Positions 1 through 13,418 of a stretch of DNA of 64,000 bases are shown here, piece after piece. Under the pieces are notes generated by a model. The model saw only the letters and a list, made by a program, of their open reading frames with translations. It ran no database searches and was not told where the DNA came from. The stretch covers positions 1,507,001-1,571,000 of the forward strand of contig JAFFSR010000230.1 of assembly GCA_017163975.1 (NCBI GenBank). Direction: 5' to 3'. Position 1 is the first letter of the stretch; every line of letters begins with the position of its first letter. Position numbers and translations under genes: made by a program. Source of the stretch: Anastatus disparis. Taxonomy: Eukaryota; Arthropoda; Insecta; Hymenoptera; Eupelmidae.

Positions 1-65
1 TGAATTGAGGGTGTGAGTTGTCAAGGAATGAAATTTTAAAATTTTTTACCGATAAGTACACTGAG

Positions 66-308
66 AAAAAAGATTTCTTGAAACAAGGGAAAACTCCAAT
101 GTGATGTGATCGTTTTAATGCAAAATAAAATTTTTTAGATTTAAGTAACTAAATGTTTAAATTGAAATCGTGAGGTTCTTGTTTCAAAAAAGATTTCTTG
201 AAACAAGGGAAAACTCCAATGTGATGTGATCGTTTTAATGCAAAATAAAATTTTTTAGATTTAAGTAACTAAATGTTTAAATTGAAATCGTGAGGTTCTT
301 GTTTCAAA
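66..308. repeat. Perfect 120-bp tandem duplication
   Basis: The 120-bp unit beginning at about 66 is repeated without a single difference from 186 onward and followed by a few bases of a third copy. Diverged relatives of the unit occur near 16380-16450 and 57005-57130, so it belongs to a dispersed family. Only this copy is duplicated in tandem here. The perfect identity means either a very recent duplication or an assembly duplication. Confidence 0.9.
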
Positions 309-1084
309 CATCAAAATGTCTTCATCCAAAATAAATCCACTTGATGCTAGTGGATTTATTATTGATTGAAAATCTTTTTAAATTCTTTAAGTATATTTTC
401 TTTATAGCATATTTTAGATATCACTGGAAAAAAATTCGTTTATATTTTTAACCAGATATTTACTTCAATGGATATAAAAATAAGCTTATTTCCTCTAGAA
501 GCAAGTTGATTCTATTTACTTTGAGATATCATTCTTCTTCAAGATATCAATGTAGATTTATGTATAGTGGAGACAGTATTTATTTGATATTACTAATGAT
601 AGCGTCACTATTTATAATTATTATATTAATTTTAAAATTTATGTGAATGCGAATTTGAGTTGAATAATATTTACTAATTAATTATAATTAATTAACGTAA
701 ATCTTTCTACTATATTAATTTTTTTGATTGTAATAAATTTAATAAATCATACTATAAATTATAAAATTCTCAACTATATTTTAAATATTTATGTTATGTT
801 ATTACTATACAGGGGAAGAGGGGGGAATTATTTTGTTACATAGGGGGAGGAGGGGGTCCATTTTTGTAAAAAAGTGCGTTACGTAATTTGTGAACAGCCC
901 CTTATTTCTAATGATTGCATTATTTACAATCATTTATAGTTATTCACAGATATTTACAATATTTACATTTAAAAACTGTCAAAGGTATGCGGACTAAGTT
1001 TCAGCCTAAAAAAAATTTCAAATGTAGTCATAATTTTTTTTCTAATAATATTAATAAATAAACTTCTTTTCTCCTTAAATATAT
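309..1084. other. AT-rich stretch, no gene seen
   Basis: No open frame or RNA gene is recognisable. A G-rich patch at about 811-860 stands out from the AT-rich background. The part at 301-470 resembles 16440-16580, so it is probably repeat-derived. Confidence 0.5.
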
Positions 1085-1605
1085 TGTAAATATAAGACTT
1101 TGATCCATTAATAATTTTAAAAAAACTCATCCGATGTTTTAAATTAATTTGAATTGTCGAAAACTTGATTGTTGAAAATTTTAGTACTTGCCGTAGACTT
1201 TCTCAGCCAATTCTCAACTAATTAACTTCAAAATTTCCAGGAACTTGAGTATATATATCTTCACAAAATAACAGTTCTGGAATTTTAATAAGATGAATTG
1301 AAGTAAATGTTAAATTAAATTACTTATATAGAATTCACAAAAATATGTATTTTTATCAACTTTTTAAACTAAACTTTTAAATTCTCTTTTTTTTAAAAAA
1401 AAAACCAACACTGTTATTTTGTGAATATACATAAACTGCAGATCTCTGGAATTTGAGGTCAATTGGTTGAAAATTAGCTAAGAAAGTTTGTGGCAAGTAC
1501 CAAAATTTAGAAAATCAAGTTTTCGATTATTCAAAAGAATTTAAAGTATCGGTTGAGATTTTTAAAAACTATACATGGATCAAAGCTTTATATTCAATAA
1601 ATATT
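1085..1605. repeat. Degenerate long inverted repeat (old fold-back element)
   Basis: Sequence around 1085-1300 reappears as a diverged reverse complement at 1400-1605; for example the cacaaaataacagtt stretch near 1263 matches aactgttattttgtg near 1411. The arms are clearly mutated. No coding capacity is seen. It is interpreted as an old fold-back MITE. Confidence 0.6.
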
Positions 1606-1703
1606 TATTTAAATAATAATAATATATATATATATATATATATACATATATATTTAATATATATCAAAACGTGGAAATGAATACTGTAAAATTAAGTTTT
1701 AAC

Positions 1704-1793
1704 ATCCCACACAGCATGAAAGGTTACTGCAAGGTTACAGTAATGATAATTTCATTACTGAAACCTTACTGCAACCTTTCATGCTGTGTGGGA
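1704..1793. mobile_element. Small hairpin MITE, TIR ATCCCACACAGCATGAAAGG
   Basis: A 90-bp near-perfect palindrome begins ATCCCACACAGCATGAAAGG and ends with its reverse complement; only a few arm mismatches are visible. It would fold into one long hairpin. It lies in AT-rich DNA with no gene nearby. A target duplication is not clear. Confidence 0.75.
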
Positions 1794-2499
1794 TAAAACT
1801 AATTATTTAAGTTGAAATTGTATTTCATAAAATAATATAACAATATATAAGTTATTAATTATAATAATCGTGTAAACTTTTTATTCATAGTTTAAAATGA
1901 TATTAAATATATGATTATCATTTTCATAGCTTATTTAAAATATTATGTATTTGTAAGTATAAATTATTTAGAGTGAAATATAATATAACTTTGACAATAA
2001 ATCCAATCTAATAAAATAATTGTAATATTCAATCATCATATTCAATACAAATTTTACAGTGATATTACAGAAATTATTTATTGTCCTCATTCTTAATGAA
2101 TATCTTGCAAATCATAAGTAAATTTTCTTTGAAATGTTTACTTTTTTATAAAAAATTTCACTTTCATCTAGACAGATCACGAATACGGATTTATAGACAT
2201 AATCAGGAAAATTTATCCTTATTTCATATATTTTCCTATCTTTTTAATTGACTATTAAGAAAAATTAATATTAAAAAAATTACTTTATAAGAATGTATTT
2301 TATTAAATGTATGTTAAAAAGATACCAAAAAGAATATTTTTATATTATGTTATGATAATTTTTCAAATGAGGTCATTAGATATATTCTAAAAATTATGTT
2401 TCTCCTTATGAAAATATTATTGTTTTAATGAAATTATTACTAATGCATTCAATTCTTAATAATTTTTACACAAATGACAATTCATATGAATATGAACAC
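1794..2499. other. AT-rich stretch, no gene seen
   Basis: Very AT-rich with stops in all frames. No repeat ends or RNA genes are recognised. Confidence 0.5.
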
Positions 2500-3284
2500 A
2501 CGCCCCGTTGAAAAAATCCAATTCGATTTCTTATTGGAATTCCAATCAATTCCAATTGGAAATCCAATTGGAAATTCATAAGAGAATTCCAATGAGAATT
2601 TGAGAAATCCAACGTAAATTTAAGGACATTTTTAAGTGACTAAAATATTTTTTTATATCAAATTTTATTTATGTTTTCATTGCGACTTATAAAAATATCT
2701 CTGTTCATTGAGAAAATAGAACATGAGAAAGCAGGCCGAATGATCGTCTTTTGAGACCAAATGAAACTACCAGCTTACAAGTTCTAAACTCTTTTATTCT
2801 TTTTATGCGCATTTGCTTGCCATAAGAAATTCAATAGATAGAAAGCGTCGTAGCCCCCTGGCGGCTAATCATTGAATATAAATATTCACATTTATATAAT
2901 AGTACTAATGATTGATCGCCAGGCGGCTACCACGCTTTCTATCTATTGACTCTCTTATGGCAAGCAAATGCACACAAAAAAATAAAAGAGCTTAGAATTT
3001 ATAAGCTTCATTTGGTCTCAAAAGACGATCATTCGGCCTGCTTTCTCATGTTCTATTTTCTCAATGAACAGAAATATTTTTATAAGTCGCAATGAAAACA
3101 TAAATAAAATTTGATATAAAAAAATATTTTAATCACTTAAAAATGTCTTTAAATTTACGTTGGATTTCTCAAATTCTCATTGGAATTCTATTATGAATTT
3201 CCAATTGGAATTTCCAATTGGAATTGATTGGAATTCCAACATGGATTTCCAACGAAATCCAATTGGATTTTTTCAACGGGGCGT
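2500..3284. mobile_element. 785-bp fold-back element, TIR ACGCCCCGTTGAAAAAATCC
   Basis: The whole interval is a near-perfect inverted repeat. It opens with ACGCCCCGTTGAAAAAATCC and closes with the reverse complement, with the centre near 2890. The arms contain runs of the motif ccaattggaa. A single-arm relative lies at about 24120-24300. No open frame is present, so this is a non-autonomous fold-back element of unknown superfamily. Confidence 0.85.
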
Positions 3285-4235
3285 ACATATAAATATGTAA
3301 TTAAAGTTTCATGAATGTTATTTGTGAATAATTGTTTACAAGTAAATTTTTAAATACAAACGTATTTTTATGAAATTGATTTGAGTACTTTATTCTCTGA
3401 ATGATAACTGAATAAAACTTTAATTGATTAAATTATGTTATACAATTATAAATATATGAATTTATTTAACTGTTCATGAAATGAAATGATTATTCATTAA
3501 ATATATTATTCTTACATATACATTACACAAATAATAATTACAATGGAAGATAGTTAAATAAAAATTTTTATTCTAATAATCATAGCGTTGAAATTTATTT
3601 TGATGAAAATGTTATTTGATTGACATTTTCAGTTGTATTTTGATACAAATATAACTATATTCAAAAAGTGATTTGTCATCATTAAAAAAATATTTTAATT
3701 GTTTAAATAATAATTCTTCATTAATATTAAGAATTCATTCATAAATTATAATAACAATGATATGGAAATTGAAACAACAAATATAAAATTGAATATAATA
3801 TAACCTTACTTGTGATACCTACACTTTGTAATATTTATATTTTATTAATAATTTACATTTGATGCAAATAGAATTGTTAGGTAATTGCAAATAGTCGATT
3901 TATTATTTTGAAATATTCGAATTTTAAAGTAACCAAAATATTTTATTTTAATCTTATAATTGTGTATTTAGATTCAGTATTTCGTATGTATAAAATACAT
4001 ATGTAAAGATATTATAATTAAAAATAACCACGAAATTTATTTTTTAAGCATGTGAAAAGGTTATTTTCAATTTTATCGTTAATATTTGTTTACATATACA
4101 ATAACGTATATTTAAATTCAATATTCAGAAGTTAATTCACTCTTCAGTAAATTTTTAATTTTTTTTGTAATTAAAATATTTACCACCTTTTTCTACGAAT
4201 TTGCGGTTTTTCTATTAGGTGGTAGTTCTATTATG
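3285..4235. other. AT-rich stretch, no gene seen
   Basis: Nothing beyond AT-rich sequence is recognised. Confidence 0.5.
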
Positions 4236-4620
4236 AGTTATTTACAGTTATTTACAATTATTTATAATTATTTACAATTATTAACAGTTTTCTATAGTTA
4301 TTCAAAATTATTCATTATTATTTACAGTTATTTACATTTAAAAAAATTTTTTAAATTGTGAATAATTTAATGATATTAATAATTATTAACAATTATTTAT
4401 AGTTATTTTCAATTATTCACAGTTTTTACAGTTACTTATAATTATTTATAATTATCTACAGTCATTCACAATTTTAAAAATTTTTACATATGTATAAAAA
4501 AAATTGAATAAATTTGTGAAAATTTTTGGAAATGTAAATAATTGATAATAACTAAAACAACTGTAAAAAACTATAAATAATCGTTAATAGCTGTGAAAAT
4601 TTTAAAATTAATCCAAACAT
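4236..4620. repeat. Degenerate ~10-bp minisatellite (tttacaatta-like)
   Basis: The motif tttacaatta / tttacagtta recurs many times with point changes, on both strands towards the 3' end. A shorter stretch of the same motif lies at 915-970. No coding capacity. Confidence 0.7.
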
Positions 4621-4879
4621 TAATAAGAAAATTGTATTTTATCTTTCAGAGTTCAATATGTATATACTCCCTTGAGATAACTTAATAATTGGCAATTCAA
4701 AATTATTTAAATTTTAGTATAAGTTCAAACCCTCAAAAATAAGTATTTTTCTGATTTTTCACATCATTATTTGCTTGGAAATCATTAACATGAAAGAAAA
4801 ATCATAAGAATGCTTTTGGAATAAAAATCACGCAAAGAATTGCTTTTAGATCAGAATAAACGTTATTTGCTAGAACTTA

Positions 4880-5526
4880 CTAGGAGGGTATCAGCCCTCC
4901 AGATCACGGAATTTAGCTCGAGCTTTGACATAAGTTTTTAGATTTTGAAATATGGGAAGAAATGAAATTTTCGATCCCAACGTTTAATACTTTCCTAGTT
5001 ATATTCAAAGAAAGAAAATCATTAAAGAAGTTACTAAATTTTTAAACGTTTCTAGTTTTTTAGCATTGATACATAAAAGCTCAAAACTCGTTTTTAAATG
5101 AAAGCTGAACTCAAAACCTTTCGAAATAGCACTTACAGTATACAAAAACATTATTTTTTCGAAGTTATCGGGTAATAAAGATTTGGCCTGAACCTTTTTT
5201 TCAAATCAATATATAAGAATAAAAGCTGAAATTTTGTCCAATCTTCATTATGCTATAATTTTGAAAAAAATAATATTTTATATAAAAATAATATTTTGGT
5301 ATACTGTAAGTGCTGTTTCGAGAAACTTTAATTTGAAAAAAGTTTTAAGCTTCTAGCTATTAATGCTAAAGAACTAAAAGCTATTGAAAATCTAATAACT
5401 TATTTAGTGATTTTCTTTTATTGTCTGTAACTAGTGAAATTTTGTTTTCGTCTACATTTTGACATTTGAAAGCTAATTCCAAAGTTTGAGCAAAATCCTT
5501 GATCGAAAGGTCTAATGCTCAGCTAG
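4880..5526. mobile_element. Tc5-type fold-back MITE with TTA target duplication
   Basis: A diverged 647-bp inverted repeat starts CTAGGAGGGTATC and ends CTAG, flanked by TTA on both sides (4877-4879 and 5527-5529), which fits the TNA duplication of Tc4/Tc5-like transposons. The internal arms resemble the better-preserved element at 25449-26122: both contain stretches such as attttttagtgattttctt, and their sizes are similar. It is an older member of the same family. Confidence 0.7.
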
Positions 5527-5549
5527 TTAGTCGATTTCAATAAAGTAGC

Positions 5550-6760
5550 ACCAGAGATAAGTAGAGATCGCCAATGAGAATAGGCAAGAGCGTGCCCATT
5601 CAAATACAGTGTAAACTACTGCCGTTACATGGATAAATACCTGAACTATACGCGCAAAGCCCCCCCCCCCCACGCCTACACGCGCGTAGAGAAGCAAGCG
5701 ATAACCACACAAGGGAAGGAGACAAATACACAAAACATGCGACTTCCAGTGGCGTAGGTGAACTTACAGCAAACTCGCTCCAGCTCGTTTTTGCCGCAAT
5801 ACGTTATAGCTTTATTTAAATGTGATTTACCGTCCCGAAAATTCGTTGATTGATTACATATTTTTATTTGAAATATAAATATATTTTTTAATAATAAAAA
5901 TCGTTAAGGTATAATCAAACAAATAATAATGAATCAAATCTTTTGGGGGGCGATAAACATAAGTTACATATATTTTTTATTTTTTATTTTTAAATATTAT
6001 ATATTTTTATAATCAATTTTATATAGCGGAAAATAAAAAATAAAAAATTTATTTAACACCTTAAATTCTATTTTATTTCAAAAATATAAAAAAAAATATA
6101 TTCACAGACAAGGATAGAAAAAAGTTTCAATGTCGATATTGCATAGATATATAACTAATATGAATATGAAATAAAAACGTAGCTAGTTCTGAAATTTTTC
6201 CTGCTAAACAAAAGATATTAAAGATTGAAAAAAATTATTATAAATTATAGTTATTTTTAATTCTCGCTCAATTACGAATAACAAAACCTTTTTTGTTCTT
6301 TAAAAAAAGAATCTTTTCTAAATTTATATAAATGTATGACATTTTTAACTCATTTAATAAAAATAAAAAATAAATATGAATAAATCTAATTTCATTTGAG
6401 AAAATTAAAATAATAAATGTACCTAAAAAAATAAATAATTTTACAAACTTAAACTTTATCTAAGCGCATTTTAAATAAAAATTATATTAATTATCATTAA
6501 TATTTTAAAAGTTGGACTTCTTCTTTTTTCTTTTATTGAATGTATTCTTAAAATACTATCAATTATTATTTTCAAAATAAAAAAATTGATTTAACAAACA
6601 TAATAATTTAGGTTCTCACGAGACATAAAATAAAATTTTTACTACATTTTAAATAGCTCAATTCTCTTAGTCTCTCAAAAACTGGAATTTTCTAAACTTA
6701 TATAGGAGCATGATAAAATTATTTTTAATTAATTTAATAAAAATTCAATATAAAATGTTG
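5550..6760 (+). repeat. Left arm of the giant inverted repeat
   Basis: Matches 12765-14640 in reverse complement, including the ccgtcccgaaaattcgttga and aaaggttttgttattcgtaa blocks. This arm lacks the insertions found in the right arm, so it preserves empty sites; for example, aaataaaatagaatTTAAggtgtt read on the minus strand is the target of the 13419-13814 element. A C-rich run lies at 5660-5675. Confidence 0.75.
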
Positions 6761-8089
6761 ATAAACATCATTTTATTTTAGACTGATAAAATAATAAAGA
6801 AATGCTTTTATTATAAGTATATCCTTTTTAATATCAATAATATAGTAGTATAGTAGCAATAATTTTGATACCAGGTTTTGAATGTCTCTCTATTAAATTG
6901 ACTTAATATAAGTTTATAATGTGGATAATTTGATTTAAGAAAAATGAAACTTTATGAAACCTTGCAAATTTCACAAAAGCGTGTTTTAAATGAAAATGAC
7001 TTTAAATTCTATTTTATTTTTAAAAAATTTACATAGAATTTTAACATTTCCAAAAATTAAAAAAATATATTTCAATGTTTTTTTTGTAATTATAAAATGG
7101 TTCCAAACTTTGAACCCTGATATAAAAAGCATTTGAAATTTTTTGCAATATTACAATTAATTAGGAAAAAATGTTATCTATGTTGTTAATTTTAAAAATA
7201 GCAGTTTATTTATCAAATATATATTTTTTTTTATGTTTAGACGTTTATTGTATCTTTTTAAAGTATATTTCTTATTGTTATTTGGGATGAATGTAATAAA
7301 ATGGGTGAATACTTTATTATATTATAAAAAATGTATTTAAATACAATATTCTAAAGAACAATAAAGAAATTATTATTTATATAAAAAAAAAAATTAATCA
7401 TAAAAATGATGTGCTGCACGCAACGTGTATGTCCTTAATATGCTCATTTTAGTAATTTTGTTATTTAATAATGAAAACTGTTTATATAATTTAAAAAAAT
7501 CAAGTTTGGAGCGAGGAAGCGATAACAGTACATTGTGTACCAAGGGCGCAAAATAGGGGTTTCCAGACAGAGTACGAATGAGCGCCTGTAATATAAAATT
7601 GTATTTTATATATTTTAAAGATAATAAGTTTATAAATATATAGTTATAATATAACTACATATTATAACGTTTAGAAATATAATTTATGAATAGATGAAAT
7701 AAATTTATGCATAACATTTAAAAAGAATTGATAAAATATTAATTAAACTCTAAACATAAATAAATTAATAATGTACTTAAAAAGAGTATATAATTTTGAA
7801 ATTTTTTAAAACCTTATGAGAAACATGTTTGATAATATAAAATGTTAAATGGAAAGTATTAAAACATAATAATGAAATAAAAATGTTTAAGACATTAATA
7901 ATAAATTTAAAATATCATAAAATAACTAAATGTTTTTGAATAAAGTTCAAAATTTGGCAATTTTTAACGAAAGGGACAATATGTCTTGAATAAACATTGT
8001 ATAAAGTTTAAATTAAGTTCACAAAAATCTTACAAAAAGAATTACTAAATTTAATTTGAATGAAAAATTTTCAAATGAATAAGGAGAAG
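6761..8089. other. AT-rich interior of the giant element, no gene seen
   Basis: Long A/T runs with stops in all frames. A short segment at 7500-7590 (containing gagcgagg and gggcgcaaaat) resembles parts of 14110-14340 and is probably a repeat fragment. Confidence 0.5.
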
Positions 8090-8745
8090 AAATGTCCCTA
8101 TCTTCAGAAAACGAATTGGGTTGAAATTACAGAATCTGATTTTATATGAAGAAAAATGAAATGAAAAAAGGTTCCGGATATAAAAATACTAATATTTCAT
8201 TAAAAATATAGTGAAAAGGTACGCTTATCGTAACTTGAATAGCAAAACAGCTAAAATTCTTACTAGAAAATGTGTGATAGATCAAAGAAAATATTTAAAT
8301 ATATTAATTTAAGCTGTATTGCATCAAAAAAGCTTATGTAGTTCAAAAGTTACGAACGATCAAAATATACATGTGACATAGAGTAAAAAATTTATCATAT
8401 ATTATATGCTAAAACTATGAACAAATATGTAATCATTTTCAATTAAGCATAACTTTTTAACCGCATTGAGCTTCTTTGAACTGATAACGCTTAAATTAAA
8501 GTATTTACCTTGCCCTTTTTAATATTCGATACATTTTTCTGTAAGATTTTTAGTTGTCCGGTCATTCAAGTTCTTACAACAACTTCTTTTCACTATATTA
8601 TTGAAAAATGTGTAGAACTTCGTTTCTGAAATCTATGTAGACAAAAGAAAAAATATGGGTTAAATTTTGTCATCATCAAATCATATCTTGTAGTTTTAAC
8701 CGAATTTGTTTCTCGAAGGGGGAGATGATCTCTCCTCAGGTAATA
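8090..8745. repeat. Degenerate fold-back element
   Basis: The two halves are diverged reverse complements. The left half has aatatagtgaaaagg near 8205 and the right half cttttcactatatta near 8587; the outer parts also pair (gaattgggttgaaattacag with the complement of gtagttttaaccgaatttg). Many mismatches suggest age. No coding content. Confidence 0.55.
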
Positions 8746-8843
8746 GGCTCAATAAGTAGGCTTTGATTATTAGTTATTTAAGTATGAAAAAAATATTTAT
8801 ACTCAAGATATGATTGCCTAATTAATTATTACAAGTACTTTAA

Positions 8844-9228
8844 CAGCAGGCCGGAGTAGAACCTGATACCGACCGAGTAGCAATTGAGTTTTTTGTTATT
8901 TACTCAACTATTAATCAGTGTATCTTCAAATTAAAGGTTAAGCGCAATAGATATTATTATAATAAACATTTATGCACAAAAAAAAAAAATTCTACCGCTT
9001 TGTTTTTGAGAAAAGTAAGGAACGCCGAGGTGAAAGTTTATGTTTATAATATTTTCGCGTTCCTTACTTTTCTCAAAAACAAATCGGTAGATTTTTGTTT
9101 TCTTGTGCATACATATTTGTAATAATAATATCTATTGCGCTTAACCTTCAATTTGCAGATACACCGATTAATACTTGAGTAAATAACGAAAATCTCAATT
9201 AGACAAGGACAGCGAATCCGGCCTGCTC
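8844..9228. mobile_element. TTAA-flanked fold-back MITE, copy A
   Basis: A 385-bp palindromic element flanked by TTAA at 8840-8843 and 9229-9232. The right end reads, in reverse complement, GAGCAGGCCGGATTCGCTGT followed by the shared subterminal motif CTGTCCTTGTCTAAT. It is closely related to the copy at 17592-17973. TTAA duplications are typical of piggyBac and Kolobok transposons. No open frame. Confidence 0.85.
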
Positions 9229-9232
9229 TTAA

Positions 9233-10570
9233 ATGAACTTTGAATTTAAAATTTCAAAAGTTTTTTTTTTGGTCTTATATTTGTTAGCAAAAATTTGTAG
9301 TATTGAAAAAATTTCAAATTTAGTAAATGTTAAGGTGCAATATCATTATAATTAACATTGTATTAAAAAAAATACAACAAAATAACGTTTACCACATACA
9401 TTTAAAACTGTTTTAATAATGAAATTATCAATAAATTATTTTTTTCACATATCGTCGGCTCGAATTAAAATTCGGCTACTTCAAAAAAGTTTTTAAGTAA
9501 ATTTTAAAATGAAAATTTCAATAAAAAAATAGATAAAGAATATAAATTTTTCGAATAATGAAATGTATAATTCTATGTAATGAGACAATTTGAATAATGA
9601 AGTACATATATCTTGACCTATATTTGATATAAATTTGACAAAAATTTTTTTTGTTTTAAAGCATACAAAAATTTTACGTTAATTTTCCGTACTTATGTGT
9701 AAAATTTTGATACGATTTCCTATGAAAATAATTTTCACAAATTACACAAGACAGAGCAATAATATCAAATATTTTTAAATTTTATTAAATAATACTTGAA
9801 AAGTAACTAAACAAATCCATCTTTAAAAAATTTAACTAATACATTTTATTTTTCAGTCAACTTTATAATATGATAAAAAGCTTTGAAAAAATGTAATGCA
9901 TTCTTTTTAGTAAATAATTTAGAATACCTACTTTTTTGGATTTTTTTACGATATTTCTTTCTAAATATACAATAATTTTTTTTCATCAGGTTTTTTTTAG
10001 ATTTTCATTTAGTTTAATAACACATAGTGAATTTATGAGCAGTATTATAATTAAATTTTTTTTGTAATTATAAAAATGAAACCATTTTTTTAATAAATGT
10101 TTTTTTAATACCAATGGTATTCAGCGTGATTTTTATTTAATGCGCTTTGATGAAGTTGACAACACTTTTTAAAAATATGCTTTATCAGCGCACATTCCTT
10201 AATTCTCTTATTTATTCTTTTATTATTATTTCATACATTTTAAGTTAAATTTTTGTTAAATCAATAAAAAATATTATAATAAAAATATTCAATTTACATA
10301 ACCATAATAAACCATTTAATCATAAAATAAACAATTTGAAATTGATTTTTTAAGATACATTTAATAATTCTTTAATATTTTTCAATTAGAAGAAATGTTT
10401 CCCTTTATCTGTCATTCTCAATATTTTTCTCATAAAGTTTCAAAGATTTAAAAATAATATACATTTTGTTAATAGTCAGATAGCTCCTCAATCAGCTATA
10501 ATTTGTTGTTTATTAAAAAGGCGGATAATCTTTTAAAACTTTAAGGATGTTCAATGGTTACGTAAAAGTT
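9233..10570. other. AT-rich stretch, no gene seen
   Basis: No open frame, RNA gene or repeat end could be recognised. Confidence 0.5.
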
Positions 10571-11492
10571 TGTAACGGCCATGGGGACCAGGTGACCGTA
10601 CAAGATTAGCTAAATGTATAGCTAGAAGTATAATTGGTTCTTACAACAACATATTCACATAAAACAGAAAAAAAGTAATCAGCTGAAATATAAGAAATTT
10701 ATGGATTTTATTATATTACAAACACTAGCTATACACTAAAAAGGGCGCCAGTCGCGTTAACGGACGCGACTCCGTACGTTATTTTAATTGTGCTACTATT
10801 AAAGCAACGCAGCGAAAAGAGAACCAACGATGCGCTTGATAAATTTATGTGGGATATCTTACTTGAAATTTACATAACGAGTTAGTTTGAAAGAAAAACG
10901 GGCGCACTAAATGATACCGCGCACGTGGTCACCAGCACACACGCGCACAGAATAAGGAAAAATAACAATGTATCTTAATCGTAAAGCTTAATATAAATCG
11001 GGTTACTATAAAGTATTTATGCTTTCACACACTCACGCCAGAAATACTCTCCGTTTCACATGAAAAACGCAATCACGAGAGCTATCGAACACTTGTTTCG
11101 CTCTAAATAATTGGCTGCGCTAATACAGAAAGATATCAAGTCGACCGACCTGTAGGCGAACGGCAGAAGGAATGAGCATCTCAAGATGGATGCTTTTCCT
11201 TCTTCATGCGGCATGCTATGCGCGCCACCTTATACTCTTGCCTTTTCCGTCTACTTGACTGCTAGAGTCAGGCTATGCGTAGACTAGGCACATTGGTGAA
11301 GCTTTACTGAATATTAATGACTTCGTGATGTGCTGTGCACGCGGATATAGTTTGTGGCTTGGGGTTGGCTTTAGCTTGACCAGCGTTGTCTCTCTCTTAA
11401 CCACGCGCGAATTTAAGGTCTTCCTTCTGCCGCATATACTATCGTATTATAAAAGCGGAGTTTAAGTAACATGGCAATTTTGCCATGTTACA
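10571..11492 (-). mobile_element. Solo LTR related to the 42.8-54.0 kb Gypsy
   Basis: The interval starts TGTAACGGCCATGGGG and ends in the palindromic AACATGGCAATTTTGCCATG block followed by TTACA. The same end motif closes both LTRs of the full element. Shared internal features include a cgacgccg/gcgtcgcgt-type CG-rich patch and long AT-rich flanks. It is 922 bp against 855 bp. Flanks aagtt and aattt differ by one base, a possible decayed target duplication. No internal gag or pol is present, so it is a solo LTR from a diverged relative. Confidence 0.75.
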
Positions 11493-12512
11493 ATTTAACA
11501 GAATGCTTTAAAATTTTAAAATATGATTTATTATATTAAATTAAAGTACCTCAATTTTTTTCCATATTTCATTCCGCATGTTTTTTCGAGAAATTTAATG
11601 TTAAAAATACGAAAAATAACATGGGCTCTTATGGGCGATCTGAGAATCGATTGCGATTTATATAAATTTCTGTCATAAAAGTTAACAGATCAAATTAAAA
11701 TTTATATTATAAAAGTATATTATCTAAGGATTCATTTCATATAGTTTTTTATATACCTTTCAGGAAAATTGGCAGAGATTTCCAAAGTTAAAGTTAAAGT
11801 AAGAGTTAATTTTTGAAAACCCGCTACTGCTACGTAAAAGATTTTGCAACGTTGCGTATATATAACATAAGATTTGAATTGGAAGATAATATTTTTCTGC
11901 TAAACTTAACCTACAAATAGAAGCGCTGCGTTACCAAATTTCATTCAACATATCACCGAACCTAAATTATTTTATAATAAATTAAATAATATTTTTAAAT
12001 GTTTTATTTATTAAATAAAAACGTTTAAATGTAATTTGAATAATATATTTCACCTCTAAGTGCCATTCAAAGAACTTTTTGTTGAAAAATATTTGATTAC
12101 TTTAAGTTGACAGCGATCCTTCTTTCCTATGTTAAAGCACAGGGTACCCCTCTGACTCTTCACCTCCCCGCATGACACCATTGACCATCCTTAAATAGGT
12201 TTTTATTCCATATGTTATTACTGTAAATTTTCAAATAGCCTCGCTGATCATTTCTTTAAGATAATCTTATTTAAAGTATGATCACTTTGGGTCTCAATAA
12301 ACTGTTAATTAATAAAATGAGTATATGGTGTGTTTATTTAAAATTCATATAATTTCAGCTCGAAGAACCGTTCAGCTCTTTATTATTAAAATACTAATTT
12401 GCATGACATCTTGAATTTGTTTGAGTAATTTTATTACAGAAAGTAATTAACAGAACAAGCAGTCAGATAAGATGCAAAATAGTTCTTTTTCTGAAAGAAT
12501 TTTCAATTTTTC
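11493..12512. other. AT-rich stretch, no gene seen
   Basis: No gene is recognised. The segment 12120-12180 is less AT-rich, without a readable frame. Confidence 0.5.
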
Positions 12513-12516
12513 TTAA

Positions 12517-12654
12517 CCTTCTGACAGCCGGGATGACGCCATATGGCGTCATCCCATGACCGGCCCACATATACTATTACTTGAGAAACATTTATATGGA
12601 AAATTTCAAGAAAATTACACTTTTTTAGTGGAAAAAATGCCGGCTGTCAGAAGG
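12517..12654. mobile_element. 138-bp TTAA MITE, TIR CCTTCTGACAGCCGG
   Basis: The TIRs CCTTCTGACAGCCGG and CCGGCTGTCAGAAGG are flanked by TTAA at 12513-12516 and 12655-12658. TIRs beginning CCYTTYTGAC with TTAA duplications are characteristic of piggyBac-derived MITEs. An internal palindrome lies at 12531-12550 (gatgacgccatatggcgtca). Confidence 0.85.
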
Positions 12655-13418
12655 TTAATTAATCTCTATGTAACTTAAATTTTAAAACTGTTTATGTAAT
12701 TTTTGAAAAATTGAGATTTTTCGTCTTTTAAATTTTGTAACTGTTGAAATAAAATGTTATTTTTTAAAAATTAATTAATAAGAATGTTATCATGCCCCTA
12801 TATAAGTTTAGAAAATTCCAGTTTTTGAGAGACTAAGAGAATTAAGCTATTCAAAGTTTAGTCAAAATTTTGTTCAGAAAAACTGAATATTATTATGTTC
12901 GTTAAAGATCAATTTTTTTTTTTTGGAAATAAAAATTAATGATATTATGAAAATATGATATTTAATAAAAGAAAGAAGAAAAAGTCCAATTTATTCGATG
13001 TAATTTTTATTTAAAAAGTGCTTTAATAAAGTTTAAGTTCGTTAAATTATTTATTTTTTCAGGTACATTTATTATTTTACTTTTCTCACATGAAATGAGA
13101 TTTATTCATATTTATTTACTATTTTTATTAAATGAGATGAAAAATGTTATACATTTATATAAATTTAGAAAAGATCCTTTTTTTAAAGAACAAAAAAGGT
13201 TTTATTATTCGCAATTGAGCGAGAATTAAAAATAATTATAATTTATAATAATTTTTTTCAATCTTTAATATCTTTTGTTTAGCAGGAAAAATTTCAGAAC
13301 TAGCTACGTTTTTATTTCATATTTATATTAATTATATATCTATGTAATATTGACATTAAAACTTTCTTATATCCCTATCTGTTAATATATTTTTTTTTAT
13401 ATTTTTGAAATAAAATAA

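Noticed and set aside
5527..5733. A 68-codon minus-strand frame with a Gly run
   Set aside because: It comes from the C-rich run in the giant inverted-repeat arm and has no support as a gene.
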